DNA from: Candidatus Methylomirabilota bacterium
Lineage (GTDB): Bacteria; Methylomirabilota; Methylomirabilia; Rokubacteriales; CSP1-6
Length of the DNA stretch: 45,187 bases
Reading direction: 5' to 3'
Assembly (NCBI GenBank): GCA_035936835.1
Contig: DASYVT010000174.1
Span: 1 to 45,187 of the forward strand
In this document: positions 1 to 7,366 of the stretch, piece by piece
Layout of the letters: each line of letters starts with the position of its first letter
Numbering within the stretch: the stretch's first letter is position 1
Position numbers and translations under genes: made by a program
Notes under the pieces: generated by a model
Told to the model about the DNA's origin: nothing
Seen by the model: the letters and a program-made list of their open reading frames with translations, nothing else
Databases searched by the model: none

Positions 1-290
1 TGCCGCGCTACGCCGAGATGATCTACTACGGCTTCTGGTTCGCTCCCGAGCGCGAGGCGCTCCAGGGCTTGATGGACAGCACGCAGACAGATGTCACCGG
101 CACCGCGAGGCTCAAGCTCTACAAGGGCACGGTGACCATCGCCGGCCGCCGGTCACCTCGCTCGCTCTACCGCGGGGACTTCGTCACCTTCGAGGCCGAC
201 CGCGTGTACCGCCCGCAGGACGCCGAGGGATTCATTAACCTCAGCGCGCTCCGCCTCAAGATCCGCGCCCTCCGCGACCGCAGCCGGTAG
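1..290 (+). CDS. argG: Argininosuccinate synthase, C-terminal end (partial)
   Basis: The window opens inside this gene; the reading frame starts at base 3 and gives 95 residues before a TAG stop. The segment around [13 protein letters not shown], followed by [12 protein letters not shown] and [13 protein letters not shown], matches what I know of the C-terminal oligomerisation tail of argininosuccinate synthase, which joins citrulline and aspartate using ATP in arginine synthesis. The ATP-binding and catalytic parts lie upstream of the window, so only the tail can be judged. It is read in the same direction as the next gene, with 12 nt between them. Confidence 0.93.
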   Translation, partial: PRYAEMIYYGFWFAPEREALQGLMDSTQTDVTGTARLKLYKGTVTIAGRRSPRSLYRGDFVTFEADRVYRPQDAEGFINLSALRLKIRALRDRSR

Positions 291-302
291 GCCGCCCCGG
301 CC

Positions 303-1097
303 ATGCGTGTGCACGTGGCGCTGACACCGGGGGAGTTCCCCGACCTTGCGCTCGGCGGCCGAGCGGCCCTCGTCGTGGACGTGCTCCGCGCCACGAGCAT
401 GGTCGTCGCGGCCTTCGACGCGGGCTGCGCGTGCGTCATCCCCGTGGCGGGCGCCGCCGAGGCGCGCGAACGGTCCCGGGCGCTCCTTCCAGAGCCCGTC
501 CTGCTGGCCGGCGAGCGCAGCGGAGACCGGATCGAAGGGTTCGACCTCGGCAACTCTCCGCTCGACTGCACTCCCGAGAGCGTCGGCGGGCGCAATATCA
601 TATTAACCACGACCAACGGTACGGCTGCCATGCTCAAGGCCTCCCAGGCCGACGCGGCGGCTGTCGCCGCGCTGACCAATGTCGGGGCGGCGGTGCGCTG
701 GGCGGTCTCGACGGGGAGAGACCTGACGGTGCTCTGCGCCGGTGACAGGGGAGGGTTCTCCCTCGAAGACGCCGTCTGCGCGGGCCTCCTGGCCGAGGGT
801 ATCGTTCGGGCAGCGGCCGGGGCGACGCTGAGTGACGCCGCCCAAGCGGCCCGCTGCCTCGGGATCCTCTACGGCGCGCGCCTCGACAGGCTGCGGCGCG
901 ACTCCGGCTGGGCGCGCCACCTCGAGGCCCGCGCGCGCGGGGCGGACCTCGACTGCTGCCTGCGGCTCGACACGTCAGCCGTCGTACCGGTGCTGGCGAA
1001 TGGGGCGATCACCGCGGGGCCCGGCGTCTTGACTTGGCCCGCGGGGGCGGCCGATACTCAGTCGGGCCGTTTGGCGAGGCCGGGTGAGAATCGATGA
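303..1097 (+). CDS. ComB-family 2-phosphosulfolactate phosphatase-like protein
   Basis: The 264-residue product has the hallmarks of the ComB phosphatase family: the N-terminal VVDVLRATS segment (about residues 24-32), FDLGNSP, TTTNGT near residue 102, and CAGDRGGFSLEDAVCAG around residues 146-162. ComB in methanogens removes phosphate from 2-phosphosulfolactate during coenzyme M synthesis, using magnesium bound by acidic residues. No other coenzyme M genes are visible here, so the true substrate in this bacterium is unknown and I give no gene symbol. The stop overlaps the pgsA start by 4 nt (ATGA at 1094), which implies translational coupling. The ATG at 303 has no strong ribosome-binding site. 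Confidence 0.85.
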   Translation: MRVHVALTPGEFPDLALGGRAALVVDVLRATSMVVAAFDAGCACVIPVAGAAEARERSRALLPEPVLLAGERSGDRIEGFDLGNSPLDCTPESVGGRNIILTTTNGTAAMLKASQADAAAVAALTNVGAAVRWAVSTGRDLTVLCAGDRGGFSLEDAVCAGLLAEGIVRAAAGATLSDAAQAARCLGILYGARLDRLRRDSGWARHLEARARGADLDCCLRLDTSAVVPVLANGAITAGPGVLTWPAGAADTQSGRLARPGENR

Positions 1098-1669
1098 ACC
1101 TTCCCATCGCGTTGACGCTGTTCCGGATCGTCCTGGTCCCGCTCATCATCGTCTTCGTGATCTCCTCCGATCGCCTCTGGGTGCTGATCGCCGCCGTCAT
1201 CTTCGTCGCCGCCTCGCTCACCGACTGGCTCGACGGGCGCATGGCGCGGCGCCGGAACCAGGTGACGCGGTTTGGGACCCTGCTCGACCCGGTGGCGGAC
1301 AAGCTGCTCGTGGCCGCCGCGCTCGTCGCCCTGGTGCAGGTGGAAATGATCGGCGCCTGGGTCGCCATGGTCATCATCGGCCGCGAGCTGGCCGTGACGG
1401 GGCTCCGAGGCGTCGCGCTCTCCATGGGCGTGGTGGTGCCCGCCTCCAAGTTCGGCAAGCTCAAGACCGTCTCCCAGTACGTCGCCATCACGATCCTCAT
1501 TCTCGAGCGCGGGGTGCCGCCCGAGTACGTGCCCTTTCATCTGATCTCGGTGGGCGTCCTCTGGGTGGCGCTGGCGCTGACGGTTGTCTCGGGCGCCGAC
1601 TACTTCTACCGGTTCTTCCTCAAGGCGGGGCCGCGCGCGATCATCAAGGACCAGGAACGCTGGCCGTGA
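1094..1669 (+). CDS. pgsA: CDP-diacylglycerol--glycerol-3-phosphate 3-phosphatidyltransferase
   Basis: This 191-residue integral membrane protein carries a complete CDP-alcohol phosphotransferase signature. D47-G48, A51-R52, G61, D65 and D69 have exactly the DGxxAR-x8-GxxxDxxxD spacing. These acidic residues bind the divalent metals that activate CDP-diacylglycerol. Hydrophobic segments follow the motif, as expected for the family. The enzyme makes phosphatidylglycerol phosphate from CDP-diacylglycerol and glycerol 3-phosphate. It is followed by plsY and gpsA, which make and use the same glycerol 3-phosphate, so these genes form a phospholipid cluster. The start overlaps the previous stop (ATGA), and the stop overlaps the GTG of plsY. 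Confidence 0.94.
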   Translation: MNLPIALTLFRIVLVPLIIVFVISSDRLWVLIAAVIFVAASLTDWLDGRMARRRNQVTRFGTLLDPVADKLLVAAALVALVQVEMIGAWVAMVIIGRELAVTGLRGVALSMGVVVPASKFGKLKTVSQYVAITILILERGVPPEYVPFHLISVGVLWVALALTVVSGADYFYRFFLKAGPRAIIKDQERWP

Positions 1670-2262
1670 GGGTGCTGGGCCTCATCGGGGTCTATCTCAT
1701 CGGCTCGATTCCTATCGGGTTCCTGGTCGCCCGCGCCGCGGGTGGCTTCGACATCCGGGGCAAGGGCAGCGGCAACATCGGCGCCACCAACGTCCTCCGG
1801 ACTCTCGGTCCCGTCCCCGCGGTGCTGACATTGCTCGGCGATGTTGCAAAGGGTTATGTTGCCGTCAGAGCGGCGGAAGTGATTGGGCCCGAGCCCGTGT
1901 GGGGCGCCGCCGGGGCGGTGCTCGCCATCGTGGGCAACTGCTGGCCGCTCTTTCTTCGCTTCAAGGGAGGCAAGGGCGTGGCCACGGCGCTGGGGGCCTT
2001 TCTCGCGCTGACTCCCAGCGCCATCCTGCTCGCGATGGCCGTGTGGATCGTCCTCACGGCGGCCTTCCGCTACGTGTCGCTCGCCTCCATCCTGGCGTGC
2101 GTGGGCCTGGCGATCGGCGCGTGGCTCTTCGGCTATACGCCGATGTACGCGGCGGCGGCGGCCTGCGCCGCCGTGCTCATCGTATGGCGGCACCACGAGA
2201 ACGTGAAGCGGCTCCTCTCGGGCACGGAGCGCCGGCTTGGGGAGCGGGCGTCCACCGCATGA
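1666..2262 (+). CDS. plsY: Acyl-phosphate:glycerol-3-phosphate acyltransferase
   Basis: I place the start at GTG 1666, whose GTGA overlaps the pgsA stop; the frame is open further upstream but that part is antisense-like noise within pgsA. The 198-residue product begins with a short hydrophobic segment ending in SIPIGFLVAR, then has the PlsY glycine-rich motifs GKGSGNIGATN (about residues 34-44) and FKGGKGVATALG (about 98-109), with several membrane segments. PlsY transfers an acyl group from acyl phosphate to glycerol 3-phosphate, giving lysophosphatidic acid. Its stop lies in the first unit of a 17-bp tandem repeat that separates it from gpsA. Confidence 0.94.
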   Translation: MRVLGLIGVYLIGSIPIGFLVARAAGGFDIRGKGSGNIGATNVLRTLGPVPAVLTLLGDVAKGYVAVRAAEVIGPEPVWGAAGAVLAIVGNCWPLFLRFKGGKGVATALGAFLALTPSAILLAMAVWIVLTAAFRYVSLASILACVGLAIGAWLFGYTPMYAAAAACAAVLIVWRHHENVKRLLSGTERRLGERASTA

Positions 2263-2300
2263 CATGCTGGGGCGCATGACAACCTGGGGCGCATGACATC
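2257..2300 (+). repeat. 17-bp tandem repeat (2.6 copies) at the plsY/gpsA junction
   Basis: Units at 2257-2273 and 2274-2290 follow GCATGACA(TG/AC)CTGGGGC, and a third partial unit starts at 2291. Every unit carries an ATGACA. The first ATGA overlaps the plsY stop and the third is the gpsA start used here. Confidence 0.9.
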
Positions 2301-3315
2301 CCGCGGGGGCGCGGTGGCGGTCATCGGCGCCGGGAGCTGGGGGACGGCCCTGGCGGTCCAGCTCGGCCGAAGCGGCATGGCGGTGCGGCTCTGGGCTCGC
2401 GATCCGGCGCTGGCCCGGGCGATCGGCGGCGCGCGCGAGAACCGGCGCTATCTCCCCGACGTCCCCCTTCCAGAGAGCGTTGTCGCCGGTGCCGACCACC
2501 TCGAGGCGCTCGACGGCAGCGACCTCGTGATCCTCGCGGTGCCGTCTCACTTTCTGCGCGGGGTGCTGCAGCTGATGGCGGCCGCGATCCCGAGCGGGGC
2601 GGTGCTGCTGTCGGCGACCAAGGGTCTCGAGCCCTCGAGCGCGCTCCGCATGTCCGAGCTTCTCGCCCAGATCGTCCCCGCGCACCAAGTCGCGGCCCTC
2701 TCGGGCCCGTCCTTCGCTCGCGAGGTGGCGCTGGGCAAGCCCACCGCCCTCGTGGTGGCCTCGACGGATGCGGGCGTCGCGCGGAGCCTCCAGGAGCGGC
2801 TGAGCGTTCCCGCCTTCCGGCTCTACACGAACCGCGACGTCGTCGGTGTCGAGATCGGCGGCGCGCTGAAGAACGTGATGGCGATCGCCACCGGGCTCTC
2901 AGACGGGCTTGGGCTCGGCGAGAACGCGCGCGCGGCGCTCATCACCCGCGGCCTGGCCGAGATGGGGCGCCTGGCGGTCCGGCTCGGAAGCCAGCCCGCG
3001 ACGCTCGCGGGGCTGGCCGGGCTCGGCGACCTCGTGCTGACCTGCACGGGCTCACAGAGCCGCAACCACCGGCTCGGCCTGGCAGTCGCGAGAGGCCAAA
3101 CCTTGGCCCAGGCGGAAGCGTCCACTCCCATGGTCGCTGAGGGCGTGCGCACCGTCGCCTCGGCCCGGATGCTGGCCGGGCGGGCAGGGGTGAGCATGCC
3201 GATTTGCGACGAGGTCTCGGCCGTGCTCTTCGAGGCCAAGCCCGTGAAGGAGGCGCTTGCCTCACTCCTTGCCCGGGAGCCGCGCCCCGAGGAGGAGCAC
3301 GCCGGCCGTGCCTGA
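2293..3315 (+). CDS. gpsA: NAD(P)H-dependent glycerol-3-phosphate dehydrogenase
   Basis: The 340-residue product starts with the Rossmann nucleotide-binding loop VIGAGSWGTALA (about residues 9-20) and contains the family motifs LSATKGLE, LSGPSFAREVALGKPTA, the catalytic lysine region GALKNVMAIATG, and GLAGLGDLVLTCTG followed by SRN. It reduces dihydroxyacetone phosphate to glycerol 3-phosphate, the substrate of PlsY and PgsA encoded just upstream. The ATG at 2293 is the last of three ATGs created by a tandem repeat; the others are out of frame. The stop overlaps the GTG start of the following galT-like gene. Confidence 0.96.
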   Translation: MTSRGGAVAVIGAGSWGTALAVQLGRSGMAVRLWARDPALARAIGGARENRRYLPDVPLPESVVAGADHLEALDGSDLVILAVPSHFLRGVLQLMAAAIPSGAVLLSATKGLEPSSALRMSELLAQIVPAHQVAALSGPSFAREVALGKPTALVVASTDAGVARSLQERLSVPAFRLYTNRDVVGVEIGGALKNVMAIATGLSDGLGLGENARAALITRGLAEMGRLAVRLGSQPATLAGLAGLGDLVLTCTGSQSRNHRLGLAVARGQTLAQAEASTPMVAEGVRTVASARMLAGRAGVSMPICDEVSAVLFEAKPVKEALASLLAREPRPEEEHAGRA

Positions 3316-4330
3316 GCTGAGGCGCGATCCCGTCGTCGGCCGATGGGTGATCATCTCGACCGAGCGCTCCAGGCGGCCCTCCGACTTCGCCTCCGCGCCG
3401 GTCCATCCAAAGGAGACCGGTCCCTGCGTCTTCTGCCCCGGGCAGGAGTCGCGCACGCCCGAGGAGATCCTCGCGGTGCGCGAGCCGACGAGCGCTCCCA
3501 ATGGCCCCGGCTGGGAGGTCCGCGTGGTGCCCAACAAGTTCCCGGCGCTCAGGATCGAGGGGGATCTCGAGCCCGCGGGAGAAGGCGTCTACGACCGGAT
3601 GAACGGCATCGGGGCCCACGAGGTCATCATCGAGACCCCAGAGCACGGCGCCTCACTGGCGGGACTGCCTGAGACCCAGGTGGTCGCGGTGCTCGAGGCG
3701 TGGCGCCGGCGCATGGTCGACCTCCAGAAGGATGCGCGCTTCGAGTACGTCAGCGTCTTCAAGAACCACGGCGAGGCCGCCGGCGCCTCGCTCGAGCACC
3801 CGCACTCCCAGCTCATCGCCACGCCCATCGTTCCCATGATGGTCGAGCAGGAGCTCGAGGGGGCGCTTCGTCACTTCCGCATGAAGAAGCGCTGTATCTG
3901 GTGCGACATCATCCGCCAGGAGATGCAGGGTAAGGCCCGCGGGCTCGGCCGGCTCATCCTGGCCGAGGGCGGCTTCGTGGCGCTCTGCCCATATGCTCCC
4001 CGCTTCCCATTCGAGACCTGGATCCTGCCCGAGGGCCACCGTTCGAGTTACGAAGACGCCGAGGGCGTGGACTTCGGGGCCCTGGCGAGACTCCTGGGCG
4101 AGGTCTTGAGGCGGATGAACCGGGTCCTGGGCGATCCCGCCTGGAACCTGAGCCTCCACTCGGCACCGCTGAAGACTCCGACCCTCGACCACTTCCACTG
4201 GCACCTGGAAATCATCCCGAAATTGACCAAGGTGGCGGGTTTCGAGTGGGGCACCGGCTTCTTCATAAACCCGACCCCCCCTGAGGAGGCCGCCCGGTAT
4301 CTACGGGCTGGACTGCCGACAGCGACCTAA
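3308..4330 (+). CDS. galT: Galactose-1-phosphate uridylyltransferase family protein
   Basis: I start at GTG 3308, overlapping the gpsA stop; it gives the usual N-terminus (PELRRDPVVGRWVIIS). A TTG at 3257 is in frame but deep inside gpsA. The 340-residue product has the zinc-binding pair C40-x2-C43, a second CIWC pair near residue 199, and E163-HPHSQ with H166 as the expected uridylylated nucleophile (HPHxQ motif). A C-terminal HFHWHLEIIP supplies further histidines. The family swaps UMP between UDP-glucose and hexose 1-phosphates. No other Leloir genes are near, so a broader nucleotidyltransferase role is possible. Confidence 0.88.
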   Translation: MPELRRDPVVGRWVIISTERSRRPSDFASAPVHPKETGPCVFCPGQESRTPEEILAVREPTSAPNGPGWEVRVVPNKFPALRIEGDLEPAGEGVYDRMNGIGAHEVIIETPEHGASLAGLPETQVVAVLEAWRRRMVDLQKDARFEYVSVFKNHGEAAGASLEHPHSQLIATPIVPMMVEQELEGALRHFRMKKRCIWCDIIRQEMQGKARGLGRLILAEGGFVALCPYAPRFPFETWILPEGHRSSYEDAEGVDFGALARLLGEVLRRMNRVLGDPAWNLSLHSAPLKTPTLDHFHWHLEIIPKLTKVAGFEWGTGFFINPTPPEEAARYLRAGLPTAT

Positions 4331-4331
4331 G

Positions 4332-4360
4332 TTGACACCACCTAAGGCGTTTGTTACACT
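4332..4360 (+). promoter_or_regulatory. Sigma70-type promoter of the tRNA cluster
   Basis: A perfect -35 TTGACA at 4332-4337 is separated by exactly 17 nt from TACACT at 4355-4360. Transcription would start about 20-25 nt before tRNA-Gly, just after the galT stop, and likely covers all three tRNA genes. Confidence 0.75.
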
Positions 4361-4390
4361 CCGTCAGGCTTGAGAAGCAGATGATTTCTT

Positions 4391-4465
4391 GCGGGAATAG
4401 CTCAGTGGTAGAGCACAACCTTGCCAAGGTTGGGGTCGCGGGTTCGAATCCCGTTTCCCGCTCCA
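4391..4465 (+). tRNA. tRNA-Gly (GCC)
   Basis: The cloverleaf folds fully. Acceptor arm GCGGGAA pairs with TTCCCGC, the anticodon stem CAACC/GGTTG holds loop TTGCCAA with anticodon GCC, and the T arm contains GGTTCGAATCC. The discriminator base is T and CCA is encoded at 4463-4465. Confidence 0.97.
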
Positions 4466-4467
4466 TT

Positions 4468-4493
4468 GGTTCGATGCGGGGGTTCGATGCGGG
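4468..4493 (+). repeat. Exact 13-bp tandem duplication between tRNA genes
   Basis: GGTTCGATGCGGG occurs twice head to tail (4468-4480 and 4481-4493) in the spacer between tRNA-Gly and tRNA-Cys. The GGTTCGA resembles a tRNA T-arm, so the unit may derive from tRNA sequence. Confidence 0.85.
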
Positions 4494-4528
4494 AACCGGG
4501 GGTTGGACCGGGCCCTGTTGACGTATGT

Positions 4529-4604
4529 GGCGGCGTAGCCAAGTGGTTAAGGCGGAGGTCTGCAAAACCTCTATTCAGCGGTTCGAATCCGCTCGCCGCC
4601 TCCA
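4529..4604 (+). tRNA. tRNA-Cys (GCA)
   Basis: Acceptor arm GGCGGCG pairs with CGCCGCC, anticodon stem GAGGT/ACCTC encloses loop CTGCAAA with anticodon GCA, and the T arm contains GGTTCGAATCC. The discriminator is T and CCA is encoded at 4602-4604. Confidence 0.96.
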
Positions 4605-4629
4605 CTACAGGCAGGCGGGCGCAGCAGGC

Positions 4630-4718
4630 GCCGGGGTGGCGGAACTGGGAGACGCAGCGGACTTAAAATCCGTTGGCCCTTTGGGGCCGTGGGGGTTCGA
4701 TTCCCTCCCTCGGCACCA
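4630..4718 (+). tRNA. tRNA-Leu (TAA)
   Basis: Acceptor arm GCCGGGG pairs with CCTCGGC (one G-T pair). The anticodon loop CTTAAAA gives anticodon TAA, and a long variable arm (GGCCCTTTGGGGCC) follows, as expected for a class II leucine tRNA. The discriminator is A and CCA is encoded at 4716-4718. Confidence 0.96.
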
Positions 4719-4739
4719 GCAGTGCGGTGAACTTCAGCG

Positions 4740-4764
4740 CGAGCGCCGCAGCAGGCAGCGCTCG
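4740..4764. other. Hairpin between tRNA-Leu and yjbQ
   Basis: A perfect 7-bp stem CGAGCGC/GCGCTCG encloses an 11-nt loop. There is no T-tract on either side, so it may be a processing or Rho-related structure rather than an intrinsic terminator. The yjbQ ribosome-binding site begins 8 nt later. Confidence 0.4.
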
Positions 4765-4784
4765 GGATGACGGAGGAGACCTAG

Positions 4785-5222
4785 GTGCAGACCCTTAAGG
4801 TCGCGCGCAAGACCTTCACGATGTTGAGCGAGCACCGGATGCAGATCCTCGACATCACCAAGACGATCCGCGACGTCATGCTGAGCGCCGACATCAAGGA
4901 AGGCATCCTTCTCGTCAACTCGCTGCACACGACGTGCGCGCTCTTCGTCAACGAGTTCCAGGGGGCCCTGGTCGAGGACATCAAGTCCATGATCGAGACA
5001 CTGGTGGCCGAGAACGACGGCTACCGGCACGACGACCCCCGCTACTCGGACTGCGAGCGCGGCAACGCGCATTCGCACCTCCGCGCCGCGCTGCTGGGCC
5101 GGAGCGTCGCGGTCGGCATCAGCGGCGGCGAGCTGTCGCTGGGCCGCTTCCAGTCCATCCTCTTCGCCGAGCTCGACGGGCCGAGGCCGCGCAGCATCGA
5201 CGTCCAGATCATGGGCGTCTAG
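4785..5222 (+). CDS. YjbQ family protein (UPF0047, secondary thiamine-phosphate synthase type)
   Basis: The 145-residue protein is full length for the YjbQ/UPF0047 family. It has the conserved NSLHTTCALFVNE segment near residues 45-57 and CERGNAHSHLRAALLG near residues 87-102, whose cysteine and histidines form the presumed metal or active site, and ends with the usual SIDVQIMG. Family members show weak thiamine-phosphate synthase activity in vitro but their physiological role is unsettled. The start is GTG 4785, preceded at a suitable distance by GGAGGAG. No thiamine genes are nearby. Confidence 0.9.
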   Translation: MQTLKVARKTFTMLSEHRMQILDITKTIRDVMLSADIKEGILLVNSLHTTCALFVNEFQGALVEDIKSMIETLVAENDGYRHDDPRYSDCERGNAHSHLRAALLGRSVAVGISGGELSLGRFQSILFAELDGPRPRSIDVQIMGV

Positions 5223-5293
5223 CGCAGGCTTCTCGACAGCTTCCCTCCGCGTTCCCGGTTTCCGCCGCTCCCGCGGCCATAGCGCCTACCCAT

Positions 5294-5333
5294 CCGTGCC
5301 AGACCCTCCGTGCCAGACCCTCCGTGTTAGACT
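5294..5333 (+). repeat. 14-bp tandem repeat upstream of the radical SAM gene
   Basis: CCGTGCCAGACCCT occurs at 5294-5307 and 5308-5321. A shortened, altered third unit CCGTGTTAGACT occupies 5322-5333. The changes in the third unit create a -10-like TAGACT. Confidence 0.9.
5328..5333 (+). promoter_or_regulatory. Putative -10 element of a leaderless transcript
   Basis: TAGACT at 5328-5333 ends 6 nt before the ATG at 5340. No Shine-Dalgarno sequence precedes that ATG, so transcription may begin at or next to the start codon. Confidence 0.4.
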
Positions 5334-5339
5334 CGTTGT

Positions 5340-7061
5340 ATGTCGTGGAAACTCAAGAAGAAAGCCCAAGCCCTCGTCGCGGGTGAAGAGGGTGTGGTCA
5401 GCAAGGACTGGGGCGGCCGCGTCTCGGTCGCCCTGGTCTATCCCAACACCTACGCCGTGGGCATGTCCAACCTGGGCTTCCAGACGATCTACGAGCACCT
5501 GAACGCGCTGCCGGACGCCGTCTGCGAGCGCGTGTTCTTCCCTGATCCCGAGGACTCCGACGAGTACGCGCGCACCGGCACCGAGCCCTTCTCTCTCGAG
5601 TCGCTGCGCCCGCTCCGCGACTTCGACGTGGTCGGGTTCTCCGTCACCTACGAGGGCGACTACATCAACGTGCTGCGCCTCCTCGGCATGGCGGGAATCC
5701 CCTCGCGGGCGGCGGATCGCGGGCCGGGCGACCCTCTGGTGCTCATGGGCGGGGTTTGCGCCTTCTCGAACCCCGAGCCCCTGGCGCCCTTCATGGACGC
5801 CATCGCCGTCGGGGAAGGGGAGGAGCTGGTCGGGGAGATCATCGCGGCCTACGGAGCATGCCGCGCCGACGGGTCGGAGGAGTCGAGCCGTGAGGGCCTG
5901 AGGCAGCGGGTGATCGACCGGCTCAAGTCGCTCCAGGGCATCTACGTGCCGGCGGCTTACGACGTTCGCTACGCGGTGGACGGGACCATCGACGCGGTCG
6001 TGCCACTGGAGGAGGGTGTCCCGGCGCTGGTCGTGAAGAGGCGCCTCGGCGACGTCAACCGCTTCGAGACACGCTCCATTCTCAAGACCCCCAAGGCGGA
6101 ATACGGCCACATGGCCCTCCTCGAGGTGGGCAAGGGCTGCGGAAGAGGGTGCCGCTTTTGTCTTGAGGGCCAGGTCTACCGGCCCGTGCGCCACCGGAGC
6201 ATCGAGTCGCTGCGTGAGTCCGTCGCCCAGATCGCCAAGGAGTCCAAGCGCGTGGGTCTCGTGGGCGCCTGCGTGTCGGACTACCCATGGATCGGCGACC
6301 TCATGAAGATGCTCGAGGAGTACGGTGTCGAGGTCTCGATCTCCTCGCTGCGGGCCGACAGCCTGACCGAAGACCTGGTCGCCTCGCTCCAGCGCGGCGG
6401 GCACCGGACGCTGACCATGGCGCCCGAGGCGGGCACGGAAAGGCTACGTCGAGTCATCCGTAAGGTCATCACGGACGAGCAGCTCTACGCCGCCTGCGAC
6501 CTCCTGCGCAAGTACGGCATCCCGAACCTCAAGTGCTACTTCATGATCGGCCAGCCGACCGAGACCATGGAGGACGTGGAAGCCATCCCCGATCTGGCGC
6601 GCCGCATGCTGGAGCGCCTGCGCGTGCCCGGGCCGGACGGCCATCCCTTCGGCAAGCTGACGCTGTCCGTGTCCTCCTTCGTGCCCAAGCCGTGGACGCC
6701 CTTCCAGTGGGCGCCCTTCGACGAGCCGCGCGACCTCGAGAGCAAGCTCGAAGCGATCAAGGCCGGCGCGCGGCGGCTCCAGGTGCGGGTGGTGCACGAG
6801 AACCCGCGCGAAGCGGGGCTCCAGGCGCTGCTGGCGCGGGGAGACCGCCGTGTCGGCGACTTCCTCGAAATCGCCGCCCGGCTGGACGGTGACTGGCGCC
6901 GGGCGCTTCGGGAGTGGGGGGTAGACCCCTCCTTCTACACGCGGCGCAGTCGCCCCGAGGGCGAGATCATGCCGTGGGACCACTTCGACGTGGGCGTGAA
7001 GAAGGCCGGCCTTCTTCGCGAATGGCAGCGCGCCGGGCTGGGCGAGGCCGTGCCGGCATGA
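5340..7061 (+). CDS. B12-binding-type radical SAM protein (TIGR03960-like)
   Basis: The 573-residue protein has an N-terminal cobalamin-binding-like region with RVSVALVYPNTYAVGMSNLGFQ near residues 27-48. The radical SAM core carries C267-x3-C271-x2-C274 (GCGRGCRFC), the ligands of the SAM-binding 4Fe-4S cluster, and MAPEAGTERLRR further on. This order matches the uncharacterised family I know as TIGR03960, whose members often carry an additional C-terminal domain absent here. The reaction is unknown. The stop overlaps the ATG of the Rieske gene (ATGA), which in turn overlaps moaA, so the three are probably one transcript. The start lacks a ribosome-binding site and may be leaderless. Confidence 0.88.
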   Translation: MSWKLKKKAQALVAGEEGVVSKDWGGRVSVALVYPNTYAVGMSNLGFQTIYEHLNALPDAVCERVFFPDPEDSDEYARTGTEPFSLESLRPLRDFDVVGFSVTYEGDYINVLRLLGMAGIPSRAADRGPGDPLVLMGGVCAFSNPEPLAPFMDAIAVGEGEELVGEIIAAYGACRADGSEESSREGLRQRVIDRLKSLQGIYVPAAYDVRYAVDGTIDAVVPLEEGVPALVVKRRLGDVNRFETRSILKTPKAEYGHMALLEVGKGCGRGCRFCLEGQVYRPVRHRSIESLRESVAQIAKESKRVGLVGACVSDYPWIGDLMKMLEEYGVEVSISSLRADSLTEDLVASLQRGGHRTLTMAPEAGTERLRRVIRKVITDEQLYAACDLLRKYGIPNLKCYFMIGQPTETMEDVEAIPDLARRMLERLRVPGPDGHPFGKLTLSVSSFVPKPWTPFQWAPFDEPRDLESKLEAIKAGARRLQVRVVHENPREAGLQALLARGDRRVGDFLEIAARLDGDWRRALREWGVDPSFYTRRSRPEGEIMPWDHFDVGVKKAGLLREWQRAGLGEAVPA

Positions 7062-7366
7062 GCCGCCGCGTCTTCATCGGGCCGGCCGCCGACGTCCCGA
7101 TCGGGGAGGGGCGTGTCGTGGAGGCCGAAGGCAAGACTCTCGCCCTCTTCAACGTGGACGGCGCCTTCTACGCCCTCGACAATGACTGCGCGCACCGCGG
7201 CGGGCCGCTGGGCGAGGGAGATCTCGACGGCACGGTGGTCGTGTGCCCGTGGCACGCCTGGCGCTGGGACGTGAAGACGGGCGCCAACGTCAACAACCCG
7301 GCCCTCAAGATGCCCTGCTTCCCGGTGTCGGTGGACGACGGCCGCGTCTTCGTGGAGCTGCCGTGA
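7058..7366 (+). CDS. Rieske [2Fe-2S] ferredoxin-type protein
   Basis: The 102-residue protein is a single Rieske domain. C44-x-H46 and C63-x2-H66 (CAHRGGPLG ... CPWHAW) are the four cluster ligands with the usual 16-residue gap. It lacks a signal peptide or membrane anchor, so it is a soluble cytoplasmic electron carrier resembling the small subunit of nitrite reductase or dioxygenase ferredoxins. The start is ATG 7058, overlapping the previous stop, and the stop overlaps the moaA GTG. Its position between two radical SAM genes hints that it could supply electrons to one of them, but that is inference. Confidence 0.93.
   Translation: MSRRVFIGPAADVPIGEGRVVEAEGKTLALFNVDGAFYALDNDCAHRGGPLGEGDLDGTVVVCPWHAWRWDVKTGANVNNPALKMPCFPVSVDDGRVFVELP

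Noticed and set aside
303-1097. Coenzyme M biosynthesis in this organism
   Set aside because: Only a ComB-family phosphatase is present; no ComA, ComC or ComDE genes are visible in the window.
4740-4764. Intrinsic terminator after tRNA-Leu
   Set aside because: The stem is perfect but no T-tract follows, so it is listed only as a hairpin.
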